This document shows positions 54,334 through 63,617 of a stretch of DNA of 64,000 nucleotides, piece after piece. The DNA lies in assembly GCF_003219795.1 (NCBI RefSeq), contig NZ_QJVC01000003.1, positions 1-64,000 on the forward strand, written 5' to 3'. Positions within the stretch are counted from its first letter, which is position 1, and every line of letters starts with the position of its first letter. Origin of the DNA: Arthrobacter psychrolactophilus. Its GTDB lineage: Bacteria; Actinomycetota; Actinomycetes; Actinomycetales; Micrococcaceae. Position numbers and translations under genes: made by a program. The notes under the pieces were generated by a model. That model was given only the letters and a program-made list of their open reading frames with translations, was not told the origin of the DNA and ran no database searches.

Positions 54334-55347
54334 CTACAGCGTCGATTCCCGTTCCCGCAGCGTGAAGTCCACCAGGTATTCAACGGGTGCCGGTTTTTTC
54401 GGGGCCGTCTGGCCATTGATGCGTTCCATCAAGACCCGGACCGCAGTCTCTGCAATTTCTGCCCGTCCCGGGTCAACCGTGGACAGCGCAGGCAGGGAGT
54501 ACTGCGTCTCATCGAGATCATCGAACCCGATCACAGACACGTCGTCGGGAATCTTGAAGTGCGCCTCCTGAAGAACCCGCATGGCACCAAGGGCAAGGGT
54601 GTCATTCAACCCAAAGACGGCGTCAAACTCAACCCCGCGTTCTATCATGTTCCGCATGGCCATCAGCCCGTCATGGCGGTGCCATAGGCCCACGTAGCCA
54701 ATCAGTTCGTCATCATAGGGCAGCCCTGCCGCCGCCAGGGCTTCTTTGTACCCTTGCAGCCGGAGCGCTGCGGAGCCGACGACTTCACCCTCATGAGCAC
54801 CGATGACAGCTATCCGCTTCCGACCACGCGCAATCAAGAGTTCCGTTGCCGCCCTTGCTGCGTCAATGTTCTTCATGGTCACGTGATCAACAGGCCCGCC
54901 GAAGATGCGTTCACCCAGCACTACCAGCGGATAGGAAACGTCCAGGTGGGAGGCGTCGTCGCTCCCCATGCCGAGGGGGCTGAAGATCAAACCGTCGGTC
55001 AGCTGCAGTCGAGGGCTGGAGAGGAGATCGATTTCTCGCTTCCGATCCGCTCCGGTCTGCTCAATGAGGACCACCATGCCGTGACGTTCGGCTGCCTTGA
55101 TGACGGCATCGGCAAGTTCGGCAAAGTAGCTCAAACTCAACTCTGGGACCGCCAGCCCAATAACACCTGTCCGCCCTGACCGCAGTCCGCGGGCAGACAT
55201 GTTCGGCTGGTACTTGAGCTGGTCGATAGCTCCCTGAACCCTGGTTCGCGTCGTTGCCCGGACATGGGTGTAGTTGTTAACTACGTTCGACACCGTCTTG
55301 ACCGAAACCCCGGCCAGGTTGGCTACATCCTGCAGCGTTGCAGCCAT
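54334..55347 (-). CDS. LacI-family repressor of the arabinan operon
   Basis: A 337-residue regulator. The LacI helix-turn-helix and hinge are clear (ATLQDVANLAGVSVKTVSNVVNNYTHVRATTRTRVQGAIDQLKYQPNMSARGL-type region). A periplasmic-binding-like effector domain follows (GVIGLAVPELSLSYFAELADAVI, SVIGFDDLDE). It lies immediately upstream of the operon on the same strand, facing the two operators, so it is the natural candidate repressor. AGGGGAG lies before the ATG. Confidence 0.9.
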   Translation of the reverse strand: MAATLQDVANLAGVSVKTVSNVVNNYTHVRATTRTRVQGAIDQLKYQPNMSARGLRSGRTGVIGLAVPELSLSYFAELADAVIKAAERHGMVVLIEQTGADRKREIDLLSSPRLQLTDGLIFSPLGMGSDDASHLDVSYPLVVLGERIFGGPVDHVTMKNIDAARAATELLIARGRKRIAVIGAHEGEVVGSAALRLQGYKEALAAAGLPYDDELIGYVGLWHRHDGLMAMRNMIERGVEFDAVFGLNDTLALGAMRVLQEAHFKIPDDVSVIGFDDLDETQYSLPALSTVDPGRAEIAETAVRVLMERINGQTAPKKPAPVEYLVDFTLRERESTL

Positions 55348-55435
55348 CGTCCACTCCCCTTGTTATTACTTTTATCTAGCTGCGACCTTACCTTCTGGAC
55401 GTCGCCTTCAGTGCCAATGGCAACCTCTATGTTTG

Positions 55436-56464
55436 CTACTGTATCGGGGCGCACGGCGCCGTGGATGCACGGACGATGAGCCGTGGCTCCACGACTGCCG
55501 TCTGGGCAGTCGTTGCCGATTCAAGCTGACTCAACATGACCTCAAGACAGCGGCGGCCCAACTCCTCAAATCCTTGGCGGACCGTCGTCAGAGGCGGAAC
55601 AAGGTAGGCACCTTCCGGAAGATCATCGACCCCGACGAGCGAGATATCTTCAGGAACGCAGATCCCTTTCTCGGTGAAGGCCCGCAGCAAGCCCACGGCC
55701 ATTTGATCGTTGGCGGCAAAGACTGCGGTAATGGTTGGATCTTCCGCCAGTTTCAGCCCAGCTTGATAACCAGAGGCCGCCGTCCAATCCCCCGTGAGCA
55801 GCGGCCCCGCGGCCAGCCCCGCATGGGCGAGGGTCCGGCGCCAGCCTGACACGCGCTCCGCCGCATCGATCCAACCGTCGGGTCCGGCCACGTGAGCGAT
55901 CGTGGTGTGCCCAAGGTCCACGAGATGCTGCACAGCCTCGCAAGCGCCTTTCTCCTGATCCACCATGACTCCACTGAGGCTTCCATCCGCGGCGGTGCCA
56001 ATGACAACTATGGGTACCCCGAGGTTCAACTCTTTGAGCATGGCGGGAATATCGGCATGCGGCACCTGCACCACAATCCCCTCCACGCCCTGATCGAGGA
56101 ACCGCTGGAGGGCATCGGCAATTTCCTGGTGGGCAAACCCGCGGATTCCGGCAATACTGACAAAATATCCGGCCTCGCGGGCGGCTTCTTGCACGGCCAG
56201 CAAGATATTGGCAGGACCATATTCATTCAGACCATTGGCCAAAAGCCCGATGGTCTGAGTCTTCCGAGTCACCAACGCTCGGGCCGCCGTGTTGCGTCGA
56301 TAGCCTAACTCAACGATGGCTCGCTGAACCTTTTCCTTGGTTTTCGGGCTAACACTGGGGCTTCCGTTGAGAACTCGGGAAACCGTTTGATGGGAAACGC
56401 CTGCCCTCAGAGCCACATCCTCCATGACAGGGGCGCGCTGTTGCTCGGTTAGCGTTGGAAGCAT
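55436..56464 (-). CDS. LacI-family transcriptional regulator
   Basis: A 342-residue LacI-type protein with a clear helix-turn-helix (MEDVALRAGVSHQTVSRVLNGSPSVSPKTKEKV), hinge (TAARALVTRKTQTIGLLA) and effector domain (ISLVGVDDLPEGAYLVPPLTTV). It shares its direction with the other LacI gene, 88 bases away, but is clearly diverged from it, so it is not a recent duplicate. It could bind the TGTTAGCGCTAACA site upstream of chvE, or targets outside the window. The ribosome site is weak; a start at 56425 is possible. Confidence 0.87.
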   Translation of the reverse strand: MLPTLTEQQRAPVMEDVALRAGVSHQTVSRVLNGSPSVSPKTKEKVQRAIVELGYRRNTAARALVTRKTQTIGLLANGLNEYGPANILLAVQEAAREAGYFVSIAGIRGFAHQEIADALQRFLDQGVEGIVVQVPHADIPAMLKELNLGVPIVVIGTAADGSLSGVMVDQEKGACEAVQHLVDLGHTTIAHVAGPDGWIDAAERVSGWRRTLAHAGLAAGPLLTGDWTAASGYQAGLKLAEDPTITAVFAANDQMAVGLLRAFTEKGICVPEDISLVGVDDLPEGAYLVPPLTTVRQGFEELGRRCLEVMLSQLESATTAQTAVVEPRLIVRASTAPCAPIQ

Positions 56465-56548
56465 GCCTTAAACCCTATAGTGATGGCTCACAAGCCAGAC
56501 CCACGACACCACTTCGAAAACAAGAATCGAGCGGCTAGAGTCGATTGC

Positions 56549-57016
56549 ATGACCGAAGTCATCACGTATCGACCCCACTCTGCGCTGAGGTGGTCCGCTC
56601 GAATACTTGGCGTGCTACTGATAGTCGTGGGCACGTGGAGTTCGGTCGAAGTGGCGGGAACGTGCGATGTCACTGCGTCCCGCCCTGCCTCCTCAGGTTG
56701 TGGCGGCTTCGGGCTCATTGCCTATATGGGACTGCTGGCCGTGGGCGTACTCGTCTATGGTGGGTCGTTCCGGCGGTTGAGCAACCATCAGCTCAGGAGT
56801 CCGCTTATGGATGCACTAATTTCTCTGCCGCCTGCCACTTTCCTGCTATCAACGTGGACCGCCGCGAGCTCCTTATCAAGGTGGAGCCAAAATCTCCCAC
56901 TGGCCTTCACATTAATGGGGCTCATTGCCTTAGCTGGCACCGTGGGGCTGTCGCTATTGCTCCACAGGTATCCCGTGGACAAAACAGTGATGAATACGGT
57001 GCCCGTGGACCGATAA
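56549..57016 (+). CDS. Hypothetical four-helix membrane protein
   Basis: A 155-residue protein with four hydrophobic segments (around 16-32, 52-72, 85-103 and 115-135). A Cys pair near the first extracellular loop (GTCDVTASRPASSGCGG) may form a disulphide. No family was recognised. The ATG at 56549 is chosen because the upstream in-frame stretch is polar and unlike a leader. It is divergent from the second LacI gene. Confidence 0.5.
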   Translation: MTEVITYRPHSALRWSARILGVLLIVVGTWSSVEVAGTCDVTASRPASSGCGGFGLIAYMGLLAVGVLVYGGSFRRLSNHQLRSPLMDALISLPPATFLLSTWTAASSLSRWSQNLPLAFTLMGLIALAGTVGLSLLLHRYPVDKTVMNTVPVDR

Positions 57017-57084
57017 GTCTCCTCGGCGACAGACACGCCCAGTGGACAGGGTGGCGAGGAATTATCTGGCATTCTTGAAGGACC

Positions 57085-57639
57085 ATGCAAACAGTCTCAA
57101 ACACCTCCAAGCCCAGATCCATCCACTCCACCCCCACCCGGATCTTGGCGATCGTTGCATGGATCTTCTGTGGCGCGCTCTCCTTGAATTTAGTACTGAC
57201 CGGCACCGCCGGATCGATCTGGCAGTTCCTGCCCTGGCTGCTGTTCATCGCTTGGGGAATCTTTGCCTTGCTCTGGCGTCCGTGCCTGTTGATCCACCGC
57301 GACGGCATCACCATCCGCAACATCGCCCGTGATCACGATGTCCCCTTCAGCCAGCTGATCGCCCTGCGTGTCATTCAAAACGTCAGCTTCGACACCACCG
57401 CCGGACGAATCCCCAGCTGGGGTGCTCCCGGGGCGGGAAAATTGGGTCCCAAGATTTCCGCTGGCACCGGCGCTATCCCACAGACTCAGGCCGCCGTTCA
57501 GGCGGCGTGGGATGCCTGGGAAAACCAGTCCGAATCCCCCACTGGGCCAGAGCGCAAGGTGAGAAGCGGCTGGAATGTGCCGTCCGGCGTCGTTGGAGTC
57601 TTGTTGCTGGTGCTCTGCCTCGCAAGCCTGCTGAGCTAG
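57085..57639 (+). CDS. PH-domain-like membrane protein
   Basis: A 184-residue protein with two membrane helices at residues 20-65. A short strand pattern follows that resembles bacterial PH-domain proteins (WRPCLLIHRDGITIRNIARDHDVPFSQLIALRV). There is a Pro/Gly-rich middle and a final membrane helix (GVVGVLLLVLCLASLLS). Such proteins are widespread in Actinobacteria without known function. It ends just before a bidirectional hairpin. Confidence 0.6.
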   Translation: MQTVSNTSKPRSIHSTPTRILAIVAWIFCGALSLNLVLTGTAGSIWQFLPWLLFIAWGIFALLWRPCLLIHRDGITIRNIARDHDVPFSQLIALRVIQNVSFDTTAGRIPSWGAPGAGKLGPKISAGTGAIPQTQAAVQAAWDAWENQSESPTGPERKVRSGWNVPSGVVGVLLLVLCLASLLS

Positions 57640-57659
57640 CTCGCCAGCTCAAGAGCAAG

Positions 57660-57702
57660 AAAAAGGCTCGGCCCGCTCATGACGAGCGGGTCGAGCCTTT
57701 TT
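57660..57702. terminator. Bidirectional terminator
   Basis: AAAAAGGCTCG (57660-57670) pairs with CGAGCCTTTTT (57692-57702), and an inner CCCGCTC/GAGCGGG stem extends it to 18 pairs with one G-T. A runs on the left and T runs on the right serve both the plus-strand membrane protein gene and the minus-strand binding-protein gene ending at 57715. Confidence 0.92.
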
Positions 57703-57714
57703 AGATGGAGCTAA

Positions 57715-59421
57715 TTAGGACTTGTAGCCCACGGTGGTCCAGTCGATGTCCTGGAACTGAGCGGAACCGTAGTTCACGAGACCCTTCTTGACACCATAGG
57801 TGATCGGGGTGGGGGTCAACGGGATCAACGGAGCGTAAGCCATGACAGCCTTATCGATATCGTTAGCCAGCTTGATGCGCTTCTCGGGATCGAGTTCCGC
57901 GTTGGCTTCGGCCCACATGGCGCCGAGCTTCTCATCGGTGATGCCGGTGTAGTTCTGCTCAGAATCAACCGGGTAGAACAGGGATTCCTTGGAGGAGATC
58001 GGGAAGGGCGTACCAACCCAGGAGAAACCGGTCACTTCGAAGTTGAGTTTGTTCACGTAGTCGGAGAAGTATTTGTCCGACGGAACGGAATTGGCGGTGA
58101 CGGCAACGCCGACGACCTTCAAGTTAGCCTGGACGAGCTTGAAGATCTGCTCGGAAACCGGGTTGTTGGCAGGCAAGGTGTAAGCGATCGACAAAGCCTT
58201 GCCGTCCTTTGCGCGCGCGCCGTCGGCGCCAGCCTTGTAGCCAGCCTCATCGAGCAGGGCCTTAGCCTTCTCAACGTCGTAGCCGATGGCCTCGGTTGCG
58301 TGATCTTCGTAGCCCTTCTGGCCGGGCATGAAAACGACACTGTTCTGGTTAGTGACGGGAGCACCGATGGGTGCGAGCCGGCTTTCGCTGATGGTGTCGC
58401 GGTCGATCGCGTGGCCAATGGCCTGGCGAACCTTGACATCAGCCAAGACACCCTTGGATGCGTTGATCGTCAGGTGGCTCCAGGTAACACCGGCGGACTG
58501 CTGCATTTCGCCGTCTTCGCGCTTCTTGGCGGTGTCGTAGTTGTCCTTGTTGGTACCAACGATGAGGGCATCGATTTCCTTGTTAGCGTAGGCCTGAGCC
58601 AGCGCATCACGTGAGACAACCTTCATGATGACCTTGTCCAGCTTGGGAGCCTGACCCCACCACTTCGGGTTCGGGACCAGGGTAACGACCTGAGCAGTGG
58701 TGTCAACCTTGTCGACGATGTACGGGCCGTTGGACGGCATCGGCTTGGATGCGAAGCCCTCGTTGAAGGTCTTGGGATCGGAGGCAACCGAGGCAGCGAC
58801 AACCGTGCCCTTGTTGCCCAAGATGGAGGGCCAGTCAGCGTTCTTGTTCTTGAACGTGATGGTGAAGTCCTGGTCGGAGTCGCCACGGGTTACGGATTCA
58901 ATGTCCTTGTAGACGTTGTCGGCCGCGTTCTGGAATTCCGGGTTTGTGCCGTTGCTGGACTTGATGGTGGCGTCGAAGTCCTTGTAGGACATCGGCGTGC
59001 CGTCCTGCCATACTGCCTTCGGGTTCAGCTTAATTCCGATGACCTGAGGATCATCGCTGACAACCTTTACCTCTGTCGCGTAATCGGGGTTAGCTTCCCA
59101 GGAGCCGTCCGCGGTGATACGTACGGGTCCACCGCTGGTGGGATCGATGATCTGTGCGCCGGCTTCGAGAGCACCGTCGGCCTGCAGAAGGTTCCAGTTG
59201 TCGGGCAACTGGTCGACGGCGAGGGTCAACGTGCCGCCCTGCTTCACTTCATCGAACTTGGCTACTTCCCAGTCGGTGGTGGGCAGAGACGCAGTTGCGT
59301 CGGCACCCTTCCCGCTATCTACGGTTTCTTTAGCTCCGCCGCCGCCACCGGCGCTGCAGCCTGTGACGGTGAGAGTCAGAGCCAAGGCTCCCGCCCCCAA
59401 AATCTTGTTGATGCGCTTCAT
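57715..59421 (-). CDS. Oligopeptide-type ABC transporter substrate-binding lipoprotein (family 5)
   Basis: A 568-residue exported lipoprotein; lipobox ends TVTGC near residue 22, followed by a Gly-rich stretch. The family 5 pattern is clear (GGTLTLAVDQLPDNWNLLQ, VWQDGTPMSYKDFDATIK, SKPMPSNGPYIVDKVD, LADVKVRQAIGHAIDRDTIS). Ligands are peptides or sometimes oligosaccharides or nickel; peptides are the default. It is last in the operon, although binding proteins usually come first. GAGGAAA precedes the ATG. Confidence 0.9.
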   Translation of the reverse strand: MKRINKILGAGALALTLTVTGCSAGGGGGAKETVDSGKGADATASLPTTDWEVAKFDEVKQGGTLTLAVDQLPDNWNLLQADGALEAGAQIIDPTSGGPVRITADGSWEANPDYATEVKVVSDDPQVIGIKLNPKAVWQDGTPMSYKDFDATIKSSNGTNPEFQNAADNVYKDIESVTRGDSDQDFTITFKNKNADWPSILGNKGTVVAASVASDPKTFNEGFASKPMPSNGPYIVDKVDTTAQVVTLVPNPKWWGQAPKLDKVIMKVVSRDALAQAYANKEIDALIVGTNKDNYDTAKKREDGEMQQSAGVTWSHLTINASKGVLADVKVRQAIGHAIDRDTISESRLAPIGAPVTNQNSVVFMPGQKGYEDHATEAIGYDVEKAKALLDEAGYKAGADGARAKDGKALSIAYTLPANNPVSEQIFKLVQANLKVVGVAVTANSVPSDKYFSDYVNKLNFEVTGFSWVGTPFPISSKESLFYPVDSEQNYTGITDEKLGAMWAEANAELDPEKRIKLANDIDKAVMAYAPLIPLTPTPITYGVKKGLVNYGSAQFQDIDWTTVGYKS

Positions 59422-59508
59422 TGTTTCCTCCCATTGAGTGACGGCCGTCTGGTCATTGATCTTGTCCTGACCGGCCATTGATGCTGGTAAGTCGTCTGCC
59501 AAAATTTT

Positions 59509-61632
59509 TTAGGTTAAGGCAGGGGCCATAAGGTCTGTGTTCTCGGCATGATGGCACGCCACTAAGGTGCTGCCAACAAGCCGAGGTTCCGGATCATCCG
59601 TAGCGCAGCGTTTCTGCCCGGCCTCATCCATGAGCCGGTACAAAGGACAACGCGTACGGAAGTTGCAGCCGCTGATGTTTTCCGTGGGACTGGGCAGGTC
59701 ACCGTCGAGGATAATCCGGGTGCGGCTGCGTTCGATGGCAGGATCAGGAACAGGTACGGCCGACAGAAGCGCCCGTGTATAGGGATGCTGCGGGTTTTCG
59801 AAAATCTGCTCCGCCGAACCACTTTCCACAATCCGTCCCAGATACATCACAGCCACGTTGTCGGCGATCTGCCGCACCACGGCTAGATCGTGGGCGACGA
59901 ACAGGTATGAGAGTCCTAGTTTTTCCTGCAGATCCTGCAGCAAGTTGATGACACCGGCCTGGATGGAGACATCCAAGGCGGAGACGGGTTCATCCAGCAC
60001 CACAATCTTTGGATCTGTCACGAGCGCCCGGGCGATGCCGATGCGCTGGCGTTGACCACCGGAGAATTCATGCGGATACCGAGACGCCATGGACGGATCC
60101 AGGCCCACGAGTTCCAAAACGTCGGCAACCTTCTTCAGCCGATCCTTCGCCGAAACGCCGTGAACTGTGAGTGGCTCACCGACGATATCCTGCACCGGAA
60201 GGCGCGGGTCCAGCGATGCCATGGGGTCCTGGAAGACCACCTGAATATCTTGACGCAGGGCGCGGCGTTCCTTGGCGGACAACGTGGCGACGTCCCGGCC
60301 GTTGATGATGACCTGACCGGCTTGTGGCTTGGCCAGCTCGAGGATCTCCATGATGGTGGTCGACTTACCACAACCGGATTCACCCACGAGGCCCAGCGTC
60401 TGCCCGGCCTTGATCTCAAAGCTGACACCATCAACGGCGCGGACGATGCCGACCGTGTGCTTGAAGATGGCTCCCTTGGTCAGTGGGAAGTGCCGCTTGA
60501 GGGTTGTCACCGCCATGACGTTTTCCGGCTCGACGTCGGCTCGCTCGGCGGGCGCAACGGGTTCGGGCACGGGGTAGATTTCGCCACGCTTGAGCTCGCC
60601 GCTGGCAATCTCGGCGACGCGAATGCAGGCCGAGGCATTCAACGGGTCATCGCCGATCTGCATCAGCGGTGGCTCCGTGGTGCGGCAAGCATCGATCACG
60701 GCTGGGCAGCGGTCGGCGAAGGGGCAGCCCGGTGCAAGATTGCTCAGCAGCGGGGGTCGCCCTTCCAACGGGACCAGACGAGTATGCCCGGCCGTCGCCA
60801 GGTTGGGCATGGAGCGCAGCAGCCCGATCGTGTACGGCATAGAAGGTGCACGGAAGACCTCATCGACGGTGCCGGTTTCCACGATGCGGCCGGCATACAT
60901 GACGGCCAGTCGATCGGCGTTGCCGGCCACCACTCCAAGGTCGTGGGTAATGAGAACGACTGCGGCGCCGGTGAGCTCCTTGGCCTTCTGCAACACCTCG
61001 AGGATCTGTGCCTGAATGGTCACATCCAAGGCCGTGGTCGGTTCATCGGCGATGATGAGGCGGGGGTTGTTCGCGATGGCGATGGCAATCATGGCGCGCT
61101 GGCGCATGCCACCGGAGAACTCATGCGGGAATGCCTGGGCACGGCGCTCGGGATTGGGGATGCCGACGACTTTAAGCAATTCCACGGCGCGGGTATTGGC
61201 CGCCAGCTGTGACAGCTTGCTGTCGTGAAGCAGGAGTGCCTCGGCGATCTGTGCGCCGATCGTGTAGACCGGAGTCAAGGCAGACAGCGGGTCCTGGAAG
61301 ATGATGGAGATGCCGTCGCCGCGCAACTTAGACATGTCCTTGTCGCTACGATTCAGCAGCGACTTGCCCTCGAAGAGAATATCGCCACCAACCTTGGCCG
61401 ACGAGGGCAACAGTCCCATAACAGCCAGAGAGGAAACAGATTTTCCGGAACCGCTCTCCCCCACAATGCCGAGGAACTCGCCCTTATCGACGTGGTAGTT
61501 GACGCCGCGAACCGCGGTGACGGCACCGCTGGGCTGCGGGAACGTGACGGTGAGGTCTCGGACCTCCAACAAATGCTGGGCCGGGGTGCGTTCGCGATGG
61601 GCGGCTGCAGAATTGATGAGGGTATTAGTCAC
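59509..61632 (-). CDS. Fused peptide ABC transporter ATPase (DppD-DppF type)
   Basis: A 707-residue double ATPase combining the two subunits that are separate in most bacteria. The first half has GESGSGKS, FSGGMRQR and LIIADEPTTALD. The second has GESGCGKS, FSGGQRQRIGIARAL and IVVLDEPVSALD. Each half ends with the Cys-containing oligopeptide-transporter tail (PGCPFADRCP; GCNFRTRCPLY), which in related proteins binds an iron-sulphur cluster. The start is GTG at 61632 after GGGAG, overlapping the permease gene by eight bases. Confidence 0.92.
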   Translation of the reverse strand: MTNTLINSAAAHRERTPAQHLLEVRDLTVTFPQPSGAVTAVRGVNYHVDKGEFLGIVGESGSGKSVSSLAVMGLLPSSAKVGGDILFEGKSLLNRSDKDMSKLRGDGISIIFQDPLSALTPVYTIGAQIAEALLLHDSKLSQLAANTRAVELLKVVGIPNPERRAQAFPHEFSGGMRQRAMIAIAIANNPRLIIADEPTTALDVTIQAQILEVLQKAKELTGAAVVLITHDLGVVAGNADRLAVMYAGRIVETGTVDEVFRAPSMPYTIGLLRSMPNLATAGHTRLVPLEGRPPLLSNLAPGCPFADRCPAVIDACRTTEPPLMQIGDDPLNASACIRVAEIASGELKRGEIYPVPEPVAPAERADVEPENVMAVTTLKRHFPLTKGAIFKHTVGIVRAVDGVSFEIKAGQTLGLVGESGCGKSTTIMEILELAKPQAGQVIINGRDVATLSAKERRALRQDIQVVFQDPMASLDPRLPVQDIVGEPLTVHGVSAKDRLKKVADVLELVGLDPSMASRYPHEFSGGQRQRIGIARALVTDPKIVVLDEPVSALDVSIQAGVINLLQDLQEKLGLSYLFVAHDLAVVRQIADNVAVMYLGRIVESGSAEQIFENPQHPYTRALLSAVPVPDPAIERSRTRIILDGDLPSPTENISGCNFRTRCPLYRLMDEAGQKRCATDDPEPRLVGSTLVACHHAENTDLMAPALT

Positions 61633-62551
61633 GGTTGACTCCCGAGGTAGGGTCGACGGCGTCGCGCAGGGCATCGCCGACGAGGCTGGCCGAGAGCACC
61701 GTAAAGACGAGGATGGCCGCCGGGAAGATGAAGAGCCAGGGTCGGGTTGCCGCGGCACCCTGACCGGCTGAGAGCAAGGTACCCAAGGAAACATCCGGGG
61801 CCTGGATGCCGAAGCCGAAGAAGCTCAGCGTGGTTTCGCTCAGGATCGCTCCGCCAATACCAAGCGTTGCGTCAATGATCAGCAGCGAGGAGACGTTCGG
61901 CAGCACATGGCGACGAATAATGGTCCAGGTGTCCACTCCCATGAAGCGTGCGGCTTTGATGAAGTCACGCTCACGCAGGGACTTCGTTTGCGCCCGGATC
62001 ACGCGGGCCATAATCATCCAGCCAAACCCTGACAGCAGGAAGATCAAGGCAACCCACGACTTGGACTTGAGGACCTGACTCAGCAGGATGAAGATGAATA
62101 GGCTCGGCAGAACTAGGAGCAGGTCAATGACCCAGACAATTGCCCGGTCCCACCAGCCGCCGATGTAACCGGCCACGGCACCGATGATGCCGGCAATGAT
62201 GGCCGCAAGGGGCCCAACGATCAAGCCGATAATGAGTGACTTGCGAAGGCCGACAATAGTCTGGGCATAAATGTCCTCGCCGATGTCACTCGTGCCGAAC
62301 CAATGCAGGCCAGAGGGGCTAGCACCCATGTTGCGTACATCGAGGTCAGTGTAGTTCCACGCGTTAGGGGCCAGACCGAAAATGGCCCATAGGCTAATGA
62401 CTGCCAGACCAATGAATCCAACCCAAAAACGCGGGGTGCTGCGGAGCCTGGAGGAAATCAAACGGAAGCGCGAAACGGGTTTTTTGGATTTGATTACTTC
62501 GGGAGTTCCGGCGGTAACGTCGGCTACAGATGCTTCGTCCAACATAGACAT
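61625..62551 (-). CDS. Peptide ABC transporter permease, DppC/OppC-like
   Basis: A 308-residue permease with a cytosolic N-terminus of about 35 residues, six helices and the DppC pattern (HWFGTSDIGEDIYAQTIVGLRKSLIIGLI, REREF-like RERDFIKAARFMGVDTWTIIRRHVLPNV, GFGIQAPDVSLGTLLS). It follows the partner gene by two bases and overlaps the ATPase gene. GAGGG precedes the ATG. Confidence 0.9.
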   Translation of the reverse strand: MSMLDEASVADVTAGTPEVIKSKKPVSRFRLISSRLRSTPRFWVGFIGLAVISLWAIFGLAPNAWNYTDLDVRNMGASPSGLHWFGTSDIGEDIYAQTIVGLRKSLIIGLIVGPLAAIIAGIIGAVAGYIGGWWDRAIVWVIDLLLVLPSLFIFILLSQVLKSKSWVALIFLLSGFGWMIMARVIRAQTKSLRERDFIKAARFMGVDTWTIIRRHVLPNVSSLLIIDATLGIGGAILSETTLSFFGFGIQAPDVSLGTLLSAGQGAAATRPWLFIFPAAILVFTVLSASLVGDALRDAVDPTSGVNRD

Positions 62552-62553
62552 GT

Positions 62554-63537
62554 CTATACCCTCACTCTCGGGTCAAGGGCTGCGTAGACAATATCGGCCA
62601 GGGTTCCTGCAATGAGGATCAAGATGGCATTGAACAAGATCGCACCGGTGAAGGCGTTAATGTCACTTTGCTGGATAGCCTGCATCAGCATCTCACCCAT
62701 ACCGTGCCAGCTGAAGACGAGCTCGGTAACGGCTGCTCCGGCAAGGACGGTAGCGAAAGAGTAGGCAAAGTAGGTGGACATGGGGATCAGGGCCACGCGG
62801 ACGCCGTGGCGAAGCAGAGCAGACCCGCGGGTGCGCCCCTTGGAGCGTGCGGTGCGAATGTAGTCCGCAGACAACACATCCAGCATGGCGCTGCGCTGGT
62901 ATCGGGAATATCCTGCGGCACCCATGAGGGTCAGGGAAATAGTCGGGAGGAGCAGGTGGGCGGCGCGGTCCCAGAAGTGGACCCACCAACCGCCCTCGAG
63001 CCCGGCTGTATATTCACCGGTGAAGTTGATGAGCTGTATACCCAGTACATTGTTCAGCGTGGTTGCCGTGATCATCAGCAAGATACCGATGACGAACGAG
63101 GGCATTGCCAGAACCGTAAACGAGGCATAGGAAATGACTTGGTCGCTGGTCTTGTACTGCCGTACGGCACCCCAGACGCCGAGGACAACTCCGATGACGG
63201 CTGCGATGATGGTTCCGAGAATCAGAAGCCGCAGGCTGGTGCCGGCACGTGCCGTCATCTCTGAGATGACGCTGGTGTTGTGGATGGTGTTGCCAAGGGA
63301 ACCATGCGCCACGAGGTTCACAATCCAGGCCCACAACCGTTCAATCACCGGGGTGTTGGGGTTGGTTCCAAATCCATCGAGGATTGAATTAATCGTCTCG
63401 GTGGAGGGAGCCGGATTGCGGCCGAGGTACCGGCTGGCCGGGTTCAAGATAATGCTTGCCAGAACGTATGCACTCAGGGTCGCGATGGCTGAGAGGATCG
63501 CGTAATTGATAAATCTCTTTGCGATGAAGCCGATCAT
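62554..63537 (-). CDS. Peptide ABC transporter permease, DppB/OppB-like
   Basis: A 327-residue permease: N-terminal helix (FINYAILSAIATLSAYVLASI), a periplasmic loop and the DppB domain (GTSLRLLILGTIIAAVIGVVLGVWGA, ADYIRTARSKGRTRGSALLRHGVRVALIPM). It is unusual in lacking the usual FxxDPG-type stretch after the first helix, where NPASRYLGRNPAPS stands instead. Its ATG overlaps the stop of a 27-codon leader frame, so its translation is probably coupled to that peptide. Confidence 0.9.
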   Translation of the reverse strand: MIGFIAKRFINYAILSAIATLSAYVLASIILNPASRYLGRNPAPSTETINSILDGFGTNPNTPVIERLWAWIVNLVAHGSLGNTIHNTSVISEMTARAGTSLRLLILGTIIAAVIGVVLGVWGAVRQYKTSDQVISYASFTVLAMPSFVIGILLMITATTLNNVLGIQLINFTGEYTAGLEGGWWVHFWDRAAHLLLPTISLTLMGAAGYSRYQRSAMLDVLSADYIRTARSKGRTRGSALLRHGVRVALIPMSTYFAYSFATVLAGAAVTELVFSWHGMGEMLMQAIQQSDINAFTGAILFNAILILIAGTLADIVYAALDPRVRV

Positions 63538-63617
63538 GAAATCAGCTCCCGCAACGCAGCATCAGCGACGTTACGTTGACGACGTAGCCTCCGCTGCGAG
63601 GGTGAGTGCAGTGGCAT
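63534..63617 (-). CDS. 27-residue Arg-rich leader peptide
   Basis: A short frame starting ATG at 63617 with an excellent ribosome site (AAGGA seven bases upstream) and ending in a TGA that overlaps the permease ATG by four bases (ATGA). The peptide begins MPLHSPSQRR and ends ALRELIS, with six Arg in 27 residues (pairs at 9-10 and 12-13). The strong site and exact coupling argue that it is translated. A role in translational control of the peptide transporter is inferred; it might instead be a free small protein. Confidence 0.6.
   Translation of the reverse strand: MPLHSPSQRRLRRQRNVADAALRELIS

Noticed and set aside
61633-61794. Longer start for the fused peptide ATPase
   Set aside because: The extra residues are Ser/Pro/Arg-rich and lie fully within the upstream permease gene; GTG at 61632 has a proper ribosome site.
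62668-63264. 198-residue plus-strand frame opposite the peptide permease
   Set aside because: It is antisense to a clear permease and is polar and Gly/Asp-rich, without a start signal.
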